The notes beneath the pieces were generated by a model. That model saw only the letters and a program-made list of their open reading frames with translations, was not told where the DNA came from and did not search any database. Position numbers and translations under genes: made by a program. This document shows, piece by piece, positions 9,802 through 26,524 of a DNA stretch of 64,000 nt. Position 1 is the stretch's first letter. Each line of letters opens with the position of its first letter. Where the stretch lies: NCBI GenBank assembly GCA_947683625.1, contig CANTUR010000069.1, forward strand, positions 2,170,001 to 2,234,000, given 5' to 3'. The stretch comes from Mallotus nudiflorus (lineage: Eukaryota > Streptophyta > Magnoliopsida > Malpighiales > Euphorbiaceae).

Positions 9802-12800
9802 ATGACTTCAAACACTACACCTACCATGTCACTGCGATCGATCCTTGAGAAGGATAAGCTCAATAGGACTAACTTTCTTGACTGGTATAGAAACCTAAGA
9901 ATTGTTCTTAGGCATGAGAGAAAGGAATACATCCTTGATCAACCCATCCCTGAGGAACCAGTTGCCAATGCTCCTAGAGCACAAAGGGATGCTTATACCA
10001 AGCATCTCAATGATTCTACTAATGTCACTTGTGTCATGCTTGGATGTATGGAATCTGAGCTACAAAAGCAACTAATGGAAATAGAGGCTTATACTATGAT
10101 AGGCCATTTCAAGGAAATGTTCTAAGAGAATGCCATAATTGAAAGGTTCAATATCATTAGGGCATTGCTTTCCTACAAGCTGACTACTAGCGGCTCTGTC
10201 AGTCCTCATGTTCTCAAGATGAAGGGTCATCTTGATCACTTAGACAAGCTTGGTCTCAAGATTGAACAAGAACTGGCTATGGATATTATTCTCCAATCTT
10301 TGCCTGAAGCTTATGATAGCTTCATTATGAATTTTAATATGCATAGTATGGTGAAGACTATTTCAGAGTTGCATGGGATGCTGAAAACTGCTTAAAAGAA
10401 CATTAAAAGTAACACTAAGGATGTTCTCATGGTCAATAAGGGAAAGGGGATGAAAAGGGTTGGAAAGGGCAAAGGCAAGGTCTTTAAAGGCTTTCAGAAG
10501 CCCAAGCCCAAATTCAAAGCTGAACCCAAAGCAAAGGAAGGAATTTGTTTTTTTTTTTTGTAATGAGCCAAGCCATTGGAAAAGAAATTGCAAGCTCTAT
10601 TTGGATGATCTGAAGAAGAAAAAGTGTGGTGAGACTACCTCTTCAAGTATTCACGTTATAGAATTAAATTTATCTGCTTCTGATTCTGATTCTTGGGTAT
10701 TAGATACTAGATCAGGATCTCACATTTGTACAAATGTGCAAGGTCTAAAAAGAAGTAGATCATTGGCAAGAGGAGAAGTGTACCTATGAGTTGGCAATGG
10801 AGCAAGAGTTGTTGCTTTAGCTGTCGGAACTTATGAGTTACCTTTGCCTAGTGGACTTATTTTATCTTTAGAAAGTTGTTATTATGTACCTACTATGCAT
10901 AGGAATATTATTTCTATTTTTTGTTTGGACAAGAAAGGATTTGAATTTATTATTAAGAATAATAAATGCAATATTTATCGGGATAACAGTTTCTATGGAT
11001 ATGCTCCATGCACTAGTGGACTTTATGTTTTAGATGTTGAAGACACTAATGAAATGCCAAACTATAACGTTGATACAAAGAAGTTTAAATCTAATGATTT
11101 AAACTCGACCTATCTCTAGCGTTGTCGTTTAGGCCATATAAATGAGAAACGCATTTCAAAGCTACACCAAAATGGGCTTTTAAATTCATTTGATTATGAA
11201 TCATTTGATACATGTGAATCTTGTTTACTTGGAAAAATGACTAAAACACCTTTTACTGGACAGAGTAAGAGGGTTAATGACTTATTGGGCCTAATACATT
11301 CTAATGTATGTGGACCATTAAGCTCAACTGCTAAAAGAGGTTTTTAGTACTTCATAACTTTCACGGATGATTTTAGTAGATATTGTTATCTCTATCTAAT
11401 GAAACATAAATCTGAATCTTTTGAAAAGTTTAAAATTTTCAAGAATGAAGTACAAAAACAACTTGGTAAAAATATTAAAATACTAAGATTTGATCGAGGT
11501 GGTAAATATTTAAACCAAGAATTTACAGATCATCTTAGAGATTGTGGGATTGTTTCACAATTGACTCCTCCATGTACACCATAATGGACTGGTGTGTCTG
11601 AATGCAGAAATCAGACTCTATTGGATATGGTTCAATCTATAATGAGTCAATCTAATCTTCCAATCTCTTTTTTGGGATATGCTTTAGAAACTACTGCATT
11701 CATTTGGAATAGAGTTCCATCAAAGGCAGTTAAAAAGACACGATATTAGATATGGACTGGAAAAACTCCCAGTTTGTCTTTTCTTAAGATTTAGGGATGT
11801 GATGTGTTTATGAAGCATCAAATCTCAGATAAACTAGCACCCAAATTTAACAAATGCCTTTTTATGGGATATCCTAAAAAGACTAAAGGATATTACTTCT
11901 ACAATGCATTTAAGAACAAAGTGTTTATGTCTCAGAATGGTGTTTTTTTGGAAAGAGATTTTATTTCCAAAGGAACTAGTGGGAGCATAGTGCAACTTGA
12001 AGGAATTTAAGGCCCACAAAATAGTGTTGTGCCTGATATGGAACCACAACTGAATCAACAAGTAGTTGTTGAACCTGCACAAGTACGAGAAGGCCCAAAG
12101 AGGTCTAGTAGGACACATCAAATCCCCATGAGATATGGATTTCTCATAACCAGTGATAATGATGTGTTAATTATGGATCAAAATGAGCCCACATCCTATC
12201 AGGAGGCCATAAATAGTCTTAACTCCGAGAAATGGCTTAAAGCCATGAGATCATAAATACAATCCATGTATGATAATCAAGTATGGACCTTGATTAGCCC
12301 AAATGATGGTTTAAAAACTATTAGGTGTAAATGGGTTTTCAAAAAGAAAACTGACATGGATGGTAATGTGCATACCTTTAAGGCAAGACTGGTTGCAAAA
12401 GGTTTCAAACAAACACATGGTATAGACTATGATAAAACTTTTTCACCAGTGGCTATGCTAAAATCTATTCGAATTCTCCTTGCCATAGCTGCATACTATG
12501 ATTATGAGATATGGAAAATGGACATTAAAATAACATTTCTCAATGGAAACTTACTTGAGGATGTGTACATGACACAACTAAAGGCTTTTATCAGTCCTGA
12601 GAATTTTGGAAAGGTATGCAAGCTTTAAAGATCCATTTATGGATTGAAGCAAGCATCTCAGAGTTAAAATCTTCTTTTTGATGAATTAGTCAAAGAATTT
12701 GGCTTCATTAAAAATGAAGATGAACCTTGTGTATACAAGAAAGTTAGTGGGAGTGCTATTGTGTTTTTAGTGTTGTATGTGGATGACATACTACTCATTG

Positions 12801-13767
12801 GAAATGATATCCCTATTTTACAAAATGTTAAATCATGGTTAGGGAATTTTTTCTCAATGAAAGATTTAGGTGAAGCTGCCTATATATTAGGCATCAAGAT
12901 CTATAGAGATAGATCTAAAAGGCTTATTGGCCTAAGTCAAAGCACTTATATTGATAAGGTGTTGAACAGGTTTAATATGTAAAATTCTAAGAGAGGATTC
13001 TTACTAATGTCACTTGGCATTAGTCTCAGCAAGACTCAGTGTCCTATGACACAAGATGAGCGAGACCGCATAAGTAAGATTCCATATGCTTCTATTATTG
13101 GATCTATCATGTAAGTAATGTTATGTACTCATTTTGATGTTTCATATGCCTTAAGCACAACGAGCAGATACTAGTCAAACCTAGGTGAAAGTTATTGGAC
13201 ATTAGTTAAAAATATCCTTAAGTACTTGAGAAGAACTAAGGATGCATTTTTACTATATTATGGTCAGGAAGATGAGCTAGTTATAAATAGTTACACAGAT
13301 GCCAACTTCTAAACTAACAAGGATGATTTTCGATCATAGTCAGGATATGTGTTTTGTTTGAATAGAGGTGTAGTGAGCTGGAGGAGTTCCAAGTAAGACA
13401 CCATTATTGATTTTACAACAGAAGCTGAGTACATCGCTGCCTCACAAGCAGCTAAGGAGGCTGTTTGGATCAAGAAGTTCATAACTGGACTTGGTGTTGT
13501 TCCTAGTATATCAATCCAATGAACTTGTATTGTGACAATAATAGAGCTATAGCCCAAGCTAAGGAGCCTAAATCACATCAAAGATCCAAACACATACTCA
13601 AGCACTATCATCTCATTCAAGAAATCATTGAGAGAGGAGACGTCAAGATATGCAGAGTACCTACAAATGATAATGTTGCTGATCCACTGACTAAGCCTCT
13701 TCCACAGCCTAAACATGAGAGTCATACTAGGTCTATGGGTATTCGATACGATGTTGATTGGGCCTAG
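9802..13767 (+). pseudogene. Copia gag-pol of element C, broken by stops and frameshifts
   Basis: Gag starts MTSNTTPTMSLRSILEKDK at 9,802. The zinc knuckle (CNEPSHWKRNC, near 10,565) is damaged by a run of T at 10,547-10,560 that shifts frame. The protease motif near 10,705 reads DTRSG instead of DTG/DSG. The pre-integrase zinc segment is near 11,120-11,240 and the integrase core at 11,280-11,700. RT begins at about 12,180 (KWVFKKK, ARLVAKGF) with an intact YVDD at 12,776-12,787. RNase H runs to the stop after IRYDVDWA at 13,765-13,767. Many stops fall where the family has Trp or Gln (for example PxWTG at 11,582 and GCD at 11,791), as expected from C-to-T decay. It cannot make an active polyprotein. 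Confidence 0.92.
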
Positions 13768-13781
13768 TGCAAGTGGGAGAT
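13768..13781 (+). other. polypurine tract of element C
   Basis: GCAAGTGGGAGAT lies immediately before the 3' LTR, the standard place and composition for a Copia plus-strand primer. Confidence 0.75.
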
Positions 13782-15334
13782 TATTAGTGACATGCACTAG
13801 GTCAATCATTTGCGATTATGTATTGACTTTCTTATTTTATTAATAAAGAGGTATTTCATTATCATTTGATTTTATGATAATTATATGAATGGTTAATTCT
13901 TACTAAGGCCATCAAGTATGTGACTTGATAGTAAAACCCTTAAATTAAAATAAAAGTTCTATTCTAATTATCCCTAGCCATTTATTCATTATATATAAAT
14001 ATTAAAGTATTATGGCTAGTATGACGTTGACTGATGGTTACGTTTTACTAATCATGAATATGAGATATTAAGTCAACTCATAGGTACATGATGAGAGATC
14101 ATGTACTAGATTGACCCACTATGAAAATACTATATAGATTATTGTCATAAGTATTTCTCATCACAGTAATTTTATTTTGGTCCTTTGACCTTGAAATCAT
14201 CATGGATTTCTACATAGTTATTTTATGTTTTGACACATTCTAACATTGTCTTTAACTAGATGATTAAATAGGATGTTGTTGGATATGAAATTAGTTATGT
14301 GAGGAATGTGAGTGATTTAGAAGGAATTTATCCCTCATTAATATGAGAAAGATATCTAAGGGCCCCTTGATGAGATAGACTGAAGGAAAATGCATGGCCA
14401 TGCTGAAATGATTTGATAAAGAGTTATCATTTTCAGTCTACTCGGAATCAAGTCACAATATTGAACTATATAAGGATGACATTCTATGCCTTATGTTCAA
14501 TTAGGATATCATGTGATAAAGGGACAATAAAATTCACTATAATTAGGTTATGTTGGATTATTGACTTCACATGACTTGGGTAGTCATAATGTCTTACTAG
14601 AGGCCACATATGACTTATAGGCCTAAATAGAGATTTAGGCTTACTGCCAATATTATGTGAACCTATAAGGTCACACATATAGAACAAGCCTAAAAATGAA
14701 TTTGGGTTTAATGAGCCCAAAAATAAACTCTGTGGAAATAAATAATTAAAGTGCTTATTTTATTTATTTATTTATTTATTTAAGATAAATGTTATTTTAA
14801 ATAAATAAATAAATAAATAAGATATTATTTCTGATTTATGTTTAAACAAAATCTGAATATAATAAATGGAAGTTACCAAAAGGCCATTGGTAGGTGAAAC
14901 CCTAATTTGGAGTCTATAAATATGTTATATTCTCTAGGGTTTGACATACTTGTTTTTCCTACCTCCAAATTCATTTTCTTTCTTTTTAGAAAACAACGAT
15001 AGAGTTTTTCTTTTGTTCTTGATTTATAAGACAATCAAGGAGGTTGCTAGCACACACTCTAATTCATTTTGTGAAGGGTTGTTCGTGTGGATACCTATAG
15101 AGGATGCATCCTTTTAGATACGTCTAGATCCAAACAACCAAAGCAAAAGGCTCGAGGTAAGGTGTCACTGGTGTGAACCTCCCCTCATCCTTCTAGAAAA
15201 TCTTACCTCTTCTGCATGTTGATGAGATTCTTGAAACCCTAGATTTAATCAAGTAGTCGAATTACATGGAACCAAGTTTGGGAATGTGATAAATTTTTAA
15301 TTTTTCCGCTACATTTGTATCACAAAACCCAACA
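13782..15334 (+). repeat. 3' LTR of Copia element C
   Basis: It matches 6,235-7,784 along its whole length, with scattered substitutions and one longer ATTT run near 14,760-14,820. TATA box at 14,915-14,920. It ends CCCAACA, followed by GATAC. Confidence 0.92.
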
Positions 15335-15339
15335 GATAC

Positions 15340-17012
15340 TATGTCTTCTAAGAGTGTGTGGATAGTAGAAGGTGCTATGTACTTAACTTTCTAGTCAAAC
15401 TTCCTAAATGGCTAGCCCAGTAGATCCCATACTTTATGGTTACTGCTAAAATTTTTGTCTGTGCCTGCTTCTTATAAGTAAGGGCAATCAATCACTTCAT
15501 CATTCATAGGGATAGCTATATCCTTGGCTCTTTTTTACATTATTAAGTAAAGAAGTAACTTTTAAGGCATTGGAATGTATTCAAAGGTAGAAGGGCATTG
15601 CTCAACTTTACTAGAATCATGAGGCTCAAGAATGGGTTTTGAGGGTTTATCTTCTGAGGGCTTATCTCATGTTTCTTGTATGGCTTGGATTGATTTTTCA
15701 ATAAGGTCTTCTAGTAGATTGGAGGAGATCATGCTAATGGTTGGTGGAGGCATGTTTTGATAGTTTGGGAGAGGATTAGTCTTGATACTTGGTCATTTTT
15801 CTAGGTCATCAAGTTTTCTAGAGTCAATGAGATCTTGGATTGCATTTTTTAGAATTATGCATGTATTAGTGGTGTGGCTAGGCATCTGGTGAAAGTGGCA
15901 GAACAAGTTTTGGTTAATTTGAGGTGGTAGTGGGTTTGGAAGAGGCCTAGGCTCTTGTAGTTGTAGGAGGTTCTTTTGTTGAAGCCTTTGGAATACTTTA
16001 GATAATGGGAGGTTAAATTTTGAGAATTTTCTTAGTGGTCTGATGGTATTGATAGATGGTGAGTTATGGGTGTTGGGTTGGATCATGTCTATTTTTGCAA
16101 TTCAAGTGAAGGTGTTTTGGGTGTTTGGTTGGGTATTACGGCAAAAATTATTTCTAGCTTGCTGAGGTTCCTCATCCTCAATTCTGTCATGGCCTGATAA
16201 AGGGCTATGAAGTTAAGATAATGAGCAAAGATCATCTGTTTTCTAAAGTGTGGTAGTGCCCCTTTGATTATCAATTCTATTTGTTCATCCTTAAGAGGGC
16301 AATTTCTTATCTTGACTTCCTTTCCCTACCACAAGGTAGAAACCTGATGAAGCTTTCTTCATACTACTTGATAAACTTCTAAGTTAGCAGTAGCCAATCA
16401 TTTTTTATTTTATCTTTAAGGTTAAAGAACCATGCCCTCAGTCCTTCCTCTAGTGATGTGAAGAAGAATCGAACAATCTATGATTCTGTAAGCTTTGTGG
16501 CAGTATTAAGGTAGCATATTGCCTTAGATAGACCCCCAGATCTACCATTCCGTCAAACTTAGCAAAGTTTGATAGCTTAAAATCATCTGGAAGTGGCTCA
16601 TCTTTGAATAGTGCTAGGTCAATGAAGCTTTTAAAGTCATGAGTTCCCTTATCATTGAAGGAAAATTCCAACTGAGCCAACATGTTGGCTAATAGTTTGA
16701 CCTCCCCTGTCAATTCAGGCTTGGTCATGTTAATAATTTTTGCAGCTTTTGGTGCATTCCTGAGATCTTGGTGGTAGTCATTGTCATCATCAGCTTAAAC
16801 AGGAATGTGGGGAATTCCCTTTGCCTTATTTACCCTCAGGTGAATAGATGCAAATGCTTCATTTAGTGGTGTTTTATTCCCATCTCGAGCAGTTTTTTCT
16901 TTGATTTGAGCTTAGAGGATTTCAGTTATGGTGACATCTGTGAGTAAATTTTGGATCCCCTTTTTAGCTTGTCTTTGAATTACTGATAGGAGGTATCTTC
17001 TTGGTCACTCAT
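15340..17012 (-). pseudogene. Tat-type Gypsy gag (and start of protease region), element A
   Basis: The start codon at 17,012 (MSDQEDTSYQ) follows the leader. The central gag segment at 16,450-16,728 contains FAKFDGMVDLGVYLRQY, matching the conserved KFDG..DP..HLRQY block of Gypsy Tat gag. A zinc-knuckle-like CHFHQMPSHTTNTC followed by LKNAIQDLIDSRKL is at 15,793-15,900, again Tat-like. Several stops and frame changes interrupt it. It continues past 15,340 into the Copia insertion, and the other side resumes at 6,234. Confidence 0.82.
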
Positions 17013-18346
17013 ACTTGAATATAGTATTCTTGTACATTTATTAGGGTTAGCTAAATGAATGATACATAACATATGCCTGTAAAATAAAATGGTGAGCATG
17101 TACACATAGGGTGGATGCAAAAATCCTATAATGGAAAAATCATTATTCCTATAAGAAATAGTGGTTATTATGTGCTATCTATGTGTATATGATATATGCA
17201 TTATTAAAGCTAGTTAGTTTTCATGCACAGTGAATAAACCAATCATAAGCAAGCTCTCGCTTCTAACCTTATTTCTCTATAAGGTCATTCTCCTAGGTGG
17301 GTTTTGAATAAATAGTCATTAGGGGACTATGGTTTTGCTCTTAGAACTAGGTTGTTTTGATTTATGTTGGTCAAAACCAAAGGGTAAATTAAGGAACGAT
17401 ACTCAAATGTGCTTAAGGTAACCACATGATGTCAATGTCAGGGTTAATTGTCAGGCTTTAAATGATTTCCAAAGTCCATATGCGCTCATATGTATAGGAC
17501 TAAGGTTAATCAAAGGGAGTTCGAGTTCTTGCCCCTACATCAATATTCGATATGCTTACCATGAGTCATGAAAGTATCGTTTGATAGTTTACAGTTTGAT
17601 TTTACTAACATAAAGGTCCACAATCTAGTTGAGTTCCTAACCCATTCATTTGATCTAATAAGGATAAATGGATGAAATCTTATAGGTTCCATCATCGAGG
17701 GATGCTGTTATTTATTAATTCGTATAGATATTCAAGCTAAGGTACATGGTTCTCATCATTCCTCATGCTTCGGGCTCACACGAAGTAAATGAGAATCATA
17801 TGGTCCTGAGTGTAAATTTTCTATAAAAACTAACATTACGACATCATTTGATGATAGACACTAGGAGGGTTATGTCATTTATGAGTATCAGGTCAAACAG
17901 ACAATGTTAGGACAACGATAGCATGCATAGCTTGGTGAAAACCTAATGGATGTTGCTACTAGTTTATCTATATGAGTTGAGTCAAGGTGAAAGGCTAAGG
18001 GTTCCTTTAGCGAGAATGCCCCAAATGACTAAGGTTACGGACTCCGATCAATGAGTCTAGCATTCTTCTAATAACTCAGTCACCCCCCTTAAGGACTTGG
18101 GTTACAAACTCTGGTTAGATAAGTCTGGTGAATGCATAAGTAAAGACTAAAGGTGATAATACTATATCTTCATCACCCCATGACTTGAGTGGAATCATGG
18201 TGGCAATGTCATTTATTATTATCGAAGCTTTTAGGGACAAGTGGTACATCTGCGATGTGTAGTGCAAATGCAGTGGTGAGGGGCTCTATATAATTGAGTA
18301 TTGCATAAGGAGAAATAGTCATTTTCGAGTTGATCCTTCTTAGTTA
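17013..18346 (-). other. leader of element A between primer-binding site and gag
   Basis: About 1.3 kb shows no open frame of note and no similarity that I can name. A long 5' untranslated leader here is common in Tat/Ogre elements. No internal repeats or structure stand out. Confidence 0.5.
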
Positions 18347-18369
18347 GAAGTCCCCAGAGGAGTCGCCAC
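18347..18369 (-). other. primer-binding site of element A
   Basis: Read on the minus strand, GTGGCGACTCCTCTGGGGA follows directly after the LTR end CTCACA. This GGCGACTC..GGGGA context is the one seen after 5' LTRs of Tat/Ogre-type elements. I do not assert the tRNA. Confidence 0.72.
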
Positions 18370-19212
18370 TGTGAGCGACCTTTTTGTCTTTTAAGGAAGA
18401 GGACTTTGTATGTTGTGATTTTTATTACTTTTTTAAATAGTGTAGTGGGTCTTTCTATTTCTAAGGGACATGGAAACTTTACTTAATAAGGACAAGTAAT
18501 CAATCTTAAAGGCACAAGACGCTTTAGATTTTGTGGAGTCGCCACTCAATTTTTAGAAAATCGAGAAAAGAAAGGGACAACATTGGGTCACTCAATAAGT
18601 ATTGTCCCCAATAAAGATTTTTGGGTTTGGGAGATCGCATCTACTTTTTGACTATTTCTCATTGTATAATAGTCGATGTATAGCTACTGTAAGACCCTAG
18701 TTTCGGTAATGACAGTTTATATAGCATTCATATTGTACATCATATAATATAGGATAATAAAGCTAAAATTTTTATTACATCACTTTCCTAATAAAATAAA
18801 CATTAAAAGAAAAATATTGTGAAAAAGTAAGTCTAATATGGTTGATCTACAAGGATAACACGACCATTTACACAGCTTATGATAGGATGATCATGCTTGC
18901 GGTGATTATTTATGTTATGATGATGAATGATGATAATATAAAGGATGCATGAGGTCATCATTGGACTGAGAGCATGATGACTCTGTTTCGAGACATAACT
19001 TTTCACATTATTGATTATGATGTGATTTCATGATTTTGGAAATAGAGGATGCAAAATGATTATATAAAATGAGCACAATAAAGCATATATTATTCACATA
19101 GCAGGCAAGATTTCCAATCTTATCACATAAGCACAATAATATTCCTAAATGGTAGTGATAATAAAATAAAATGCAATACGGTAAAATAAACGTGCTAAAA
19201 TAATTATGTGGT

Positions 19213-22581
<3,369 letters not shown>

Positions 22582-23557
22582 GTGGTCCTCAGACTCTGCT
22601 AAGCTTGTGTGAGCTTTGAAGCTTTAGCTTTGAGAGATTATCAAGATTTCCTCATCGAGAGGTTCAAAATGACAATAGAATGATGCTAGATTGTATACCT
22701 TTAAAGTGTGTTTTGACAAAGATGAGGCTAGGTTTAGTGGAAAAGGGATCTAACAACCTAAGGGAAAGGTTGTGAGAGAGCAAAAACTATATGGAGAGGG
22801 ATTTCCTGCACCTTGGATTAGACTAACTCTTGAGTGTGTGTGTATCTTCACTTGCTCTCCCCTCCAAAATGGGGTGTATAAGGGTATATTTATAGGAAAA
22901 AATGTGTAGAATGGGGTGGAATTAGTGCGGTCACACACATAAAAGTGTATTTTTACACATGGCCACACTAAGTGCATGTACTCACGCACGTGTGCATTTT
23001 CATGTGCTCTTCTCAGGTTCTACCCATGCTATTCTAGGGTTGGTTTCTAAGTTTTTTAGGCCTTCTAGACACATTTTCAGAGCCTGTTTTTCCAAATTCA
23101 GCTTTAATTTTCGCACATGATACCTAAGGGTGTTTACACGCACTTTTGAGTGATACATGCTAATACTTAAATTGTGTTGGACCATTACGGGACCACTTCC
23201 AGAGGTTTTGGGGCCTTCCGAAAATTTTTTTTAAATTCATTTTATCAAAGTTGATTTTCTTTTTCATGAAGTTGGGTCCTAATCTAATAAAATATGCACT
23301 GACTTAACAAGCTGAGTATTCCAAAAGGAGTTTTCTTAAAATAAAACCTCTCACTATTCTGATAATTGGTATTTCGCAAGGTTGGAGCACAACTTAATGG
23401 CTCGATGATTGATTTTGCACACTGGTGCAGTCAATTAGGTTTTTTAAAGTTGCACACTTTAGAGGTGTTACAAATGAGTAGACTCTAGTCATCTTGGGGA
23501 TTTGTTTCATCATTGGACCTTTTTGGGGACAGTCAAATTTAAGGTATGACATACGCA

Positions 23558-25904
23558 TTCCCTGTAATGGAATACCAGTACTAACCAGAGGAGATGAGAA
23601 TCTATAAAAGTGAGCAAATAAGTCAATCACCACTCACCAAATAAATGAAACAAAGGTAAAATAAGTGAAATAAAATGCAAACATGGGTAGCATCATGAGG
23701 AGCAACACCCGACTTAGGAAAGCTAAGGCAAGGCAAATTAAAATGCACTACTCTACCAAAGATATTTTTTCTAAGCAAAGCCAAGGATGGTTGAACCTTC
23801 AAGTTCCCAAAAATAGTACTACTAGAAGCCACACCGCTATTATAGGCAGTCACCTCAGTACGAAACATGCCCTCATTCTCCTCAAAATAAGACCTAGTTC
23901 TCTTCTGATGAGATCTCGATGCTGTAAATAAACTCTTATAACTCGTGTCAATTACAGTTTATTACTAATAAAGTTTGTTACATGCTTATACAAAATAGGA
24001 ATAAAAGCCTACCAGATCAGAGGAAACAACTCTCGACGATCCGTATGATGGCTCAATCCTCAAATCTAAAGGATGAGACGCATCTGCCTGAGCAGGTATA
24101 GGAAAAGAGCCACTAGCCACAGTATCAATCAACTAAAGGATCAACACATCAGCATAAGGCAAGCCCATACTCTCTAAGAGACTCTCAAAGAAGCATCCCA
24201 TCATGGCAACAGCAAGCTCATCACCACTTAGCTCATGACCCTAAAACATGTCACCAGGGGGAGGAATAAGGATTCTCATCACAAATGGACCATCCCACCA
24301 ACAATGGACTATCTTGCCCAAATACCACACTCTGCCAGTAAGGTTAGAGAGTAACACTCATTTTATTCATCAGTTGCTATGCAATTACCATCTCTGTCAT
24401 CCAATGTGACTCACCACCCACCAGTGAAGGAAGATCTACTCAAAATGCAAGAATGAATAAAGAATCTCTAAAAGGGAAACAACTAACACATCAGGAGTCA
24501 AAAATACCTGATCAGAGGACAGCTTGCCTATGTAGTCTTAAGCCACTACACAATCCTTAATCAAATCAATAGTCCTCCTAATCCAGTGAGAATAATAAGG
24601 AAAGCCATCCTCCAAGAAATGCTCGATGGTTAGAAGAGGGAGAACCTCAAACTCATAAGCCCAGATCTATCAAAACTAGGAAATCAAAAATAATAAACCA
24701 AAGATAAAGATCAAAAAGAACAAACATGAGAACTCCTACTCACATCTAGCATGAACAAGCATTCACATATCCTTGAGCCACCTCAACATGCTACATCAAG
24801 GCCTAAGTACATATGGGCAAAAGTGGAAATACCCTAGCAATACCTCGACAAGCCATCTAGATCCCTCAAAATAGGTAGCAATCGTAAACTAAGATAATAA
24901 CACTCAATAAGTAGAACAAAACCAATAAGCCAACTGCTCTACTAAAATAAAATTGTCATCATACATTATTTGCAAGGAAGAAATGAACTCAGTGTAATGA
25001 GTGAGGTATGGGTAACCAAACTTTATAAAAGTGGCACCCTAAGCAACTCTATAGTAACCCACCTTCTTGCCACTGCAAAAGAGCACTCCTACTTATTAAA
25101 AGGAGTAGGCTCTTTAGAAAAGCTCAAGCCCATAATAGTAGTAAAGTCTAAAGGAGTGATGGTCATCTCCCCAACAAGTAGATGAAAAGTATGTGTCATG
25201 TCCATCCATCACTCTATTAGTGCATACATAGCAATCTGACTCGATTTATACAAGTCATAAGACAAAACAGCAACAACCTTGTCAAAGCACTTTTGAGCAA
25301 TCATATGCTTCATGCACAAAAGAATACCCTTTTAAAACTACTAGGTAGCACAGTAACGGACCTACAAGGCTATAAATAATAGGTCTACTATCAAACATTC
25401 GCACAATTAATAAATACTAACATATCTTTTTTTTTATTTAACAGGAACAATAATAGAAGGCAAAAAGAAAAGCATCATGGCAAGCACTAGCAGACAATCA
25501 CAATAAGAAAATAAAGCAAGAGCTATCAGCCATCAGCATTCACAATAAACTTATAACTTAATAGATAGTTATAGCAAGTACTGTAAAGCTATAGAGCTAC
25601 AACTACAACAACCTTATATAATAAAATAAATAGTAAGGAAGCCACTTAATAAGCTTCAGAAAAAATAAGCTTCAGAAGGACTTACCTTGTGACAATGATG
25701 AGCCCAAGTATGAGTCTCTAAACTGTAGACCACAGGATTTGGATCTCCTCAATAAAGCCTAGACAGTTAAGAACCTTGAGTGCTAGACAGACCATCAATA
25801 CTAGTCCCTATAGTAGAAGTCCCAACTCTAGTGGCCTTTATGAAGTTACCCTCCTCATCCAAAAAGATATCCTCTAGACCCTCTGAAATGTCAGGAAACT
25901 CCAT
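23558..25904 (-). pseudogene. antisense PMD gene of Tat element B, truncated by element A
   Basis: The minus-strand start at 25,904 reads MEFPDISEGLEDIFLDEEGNF, homologous to the start of the element A copy. Exon 1 ends at a GTAAGT donor near 25,690. The PMD core lies at about 25,260-24,760 (Y/ALIE, TFHLLVGEMTITPLDFT), with the same exon order downstream: a segment near 24,690-24,500, one near 24,440-24,060, then VASSSTIFGNLKVQPSLALL at 23,830-23,690. It stops mid-exon where element A begins. The copies share intron positions and an in-frame stop at the equivalent codon of exon 1 (TGA here, TAA in A). Other stops are present. Degeneration is comparable in the two copies. Confidence 0.8.
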
Positions 25905-26059
25905 CTTATATAGAGAAAAATAAAGATTTAAATGAAAAAAGACATAGCAAAAAATACTTAAAACTTAAAAAGGGTCAAGAAAAGATGAAAAACACTCAAA
26001 GAAGGTAAAAAAAAAAAGCTTCCTTAAACCTAAAAAACACATGTCTTAAGTAGACAAGA

Positions 26060-26140
26060 GAAGGGAAGGCATGTGGCCATGTGCTAGGTGTGTGATCATG
26101 CACTCCACACATGTAGCCACGTGCATTTCCCCCCTCCATG
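26060..26140 (-). promoter_or_regulatory. probable promoter motifs of the element B antisense PMD gene
   Basis: On the minus strand two motifs of the GCATGRYCACRYGC type (gcatgatcacacac and acatggccacatgc) lie about 160-220 bp upstream of the ATG at 25,904. A third variant (tgcacgtggctaca) is adjacent. This is the same arrangement as at 600-660 for element A. Function is inferred. Confidence 0.38.
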
Positions 26141-26398
26141 TGCTCATGTACAGTTGTATGCATACTTTGACAGTTTGTACATTTATTTCTCTAGTCCTAA
26201 ACCTCTATTTGAACATAAGATATGCACCAAACTCGCATAAAAGTACACTGATGAGGACTACATCTGTCTAAAGACACCGTGTGTAGCCTCACCATTTTTA
26301 AAAACTCAGTACCTCCTGAAAGAAAAATAAGGAAGAATCATTGAAATGATACTTTGCTCAAAATCATCAAATAACATCTTTAACATAATAAGTAATGA

Positions 26399-26480
26399 CA
26401 TTATTATTACTGCATCATCACTGTGTCATCACTGCATCATCATTGCATCATCATTGTGTCATTACTGTATCATCACTGAC
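26399..26480. repeat. CATCA/CATTA-type short repeat array, element B
   Basis: CATCACTG, CATCATCATTG and CATTACTG units repeat. It is the reverse complement of the array type at 232-340 and at the same place relative to the PMD gene. Confidence 0.75.
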
Positions 26481-26524
26481 CAAGACTAAAAAGGAAGGAC
26501 ACATTACATCATAATGATCATAAC

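Larger units (their letters stand above)
6235..15334 (+). mobile_element. Ty1/Copia LTR retrotransposon, element C (full length, non-functional)
   Basis: A 9.1-kb element has 1.55-kb LTRs at both ends, primer-binding site, gag-pol in Copia order (gag, protease, integrase, RT, RNase H) and a polypurine tract. Flanks GGTAC (6,230-6,234) and GATAC (15,335-15,339) match 4 of 5 bases as target duplications. It split element A between gag and pol. The LTRs are very similar, with scattered transitions, so insertion is relatively young compared with A. I do not assign a Copia lineage with confidence. Confidence 0.92.

Noticed and set aside
22750..22989. ORF on the minus strand, with a similar plus-strand ORF at 28,018-28,266, as a conserved small gene
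   Set aside because: Both are the same part of the Tat LTR just after the TATA box, so the similarity reflects LTR homology. It is possibly a short leader peptide, but nothing supports that.
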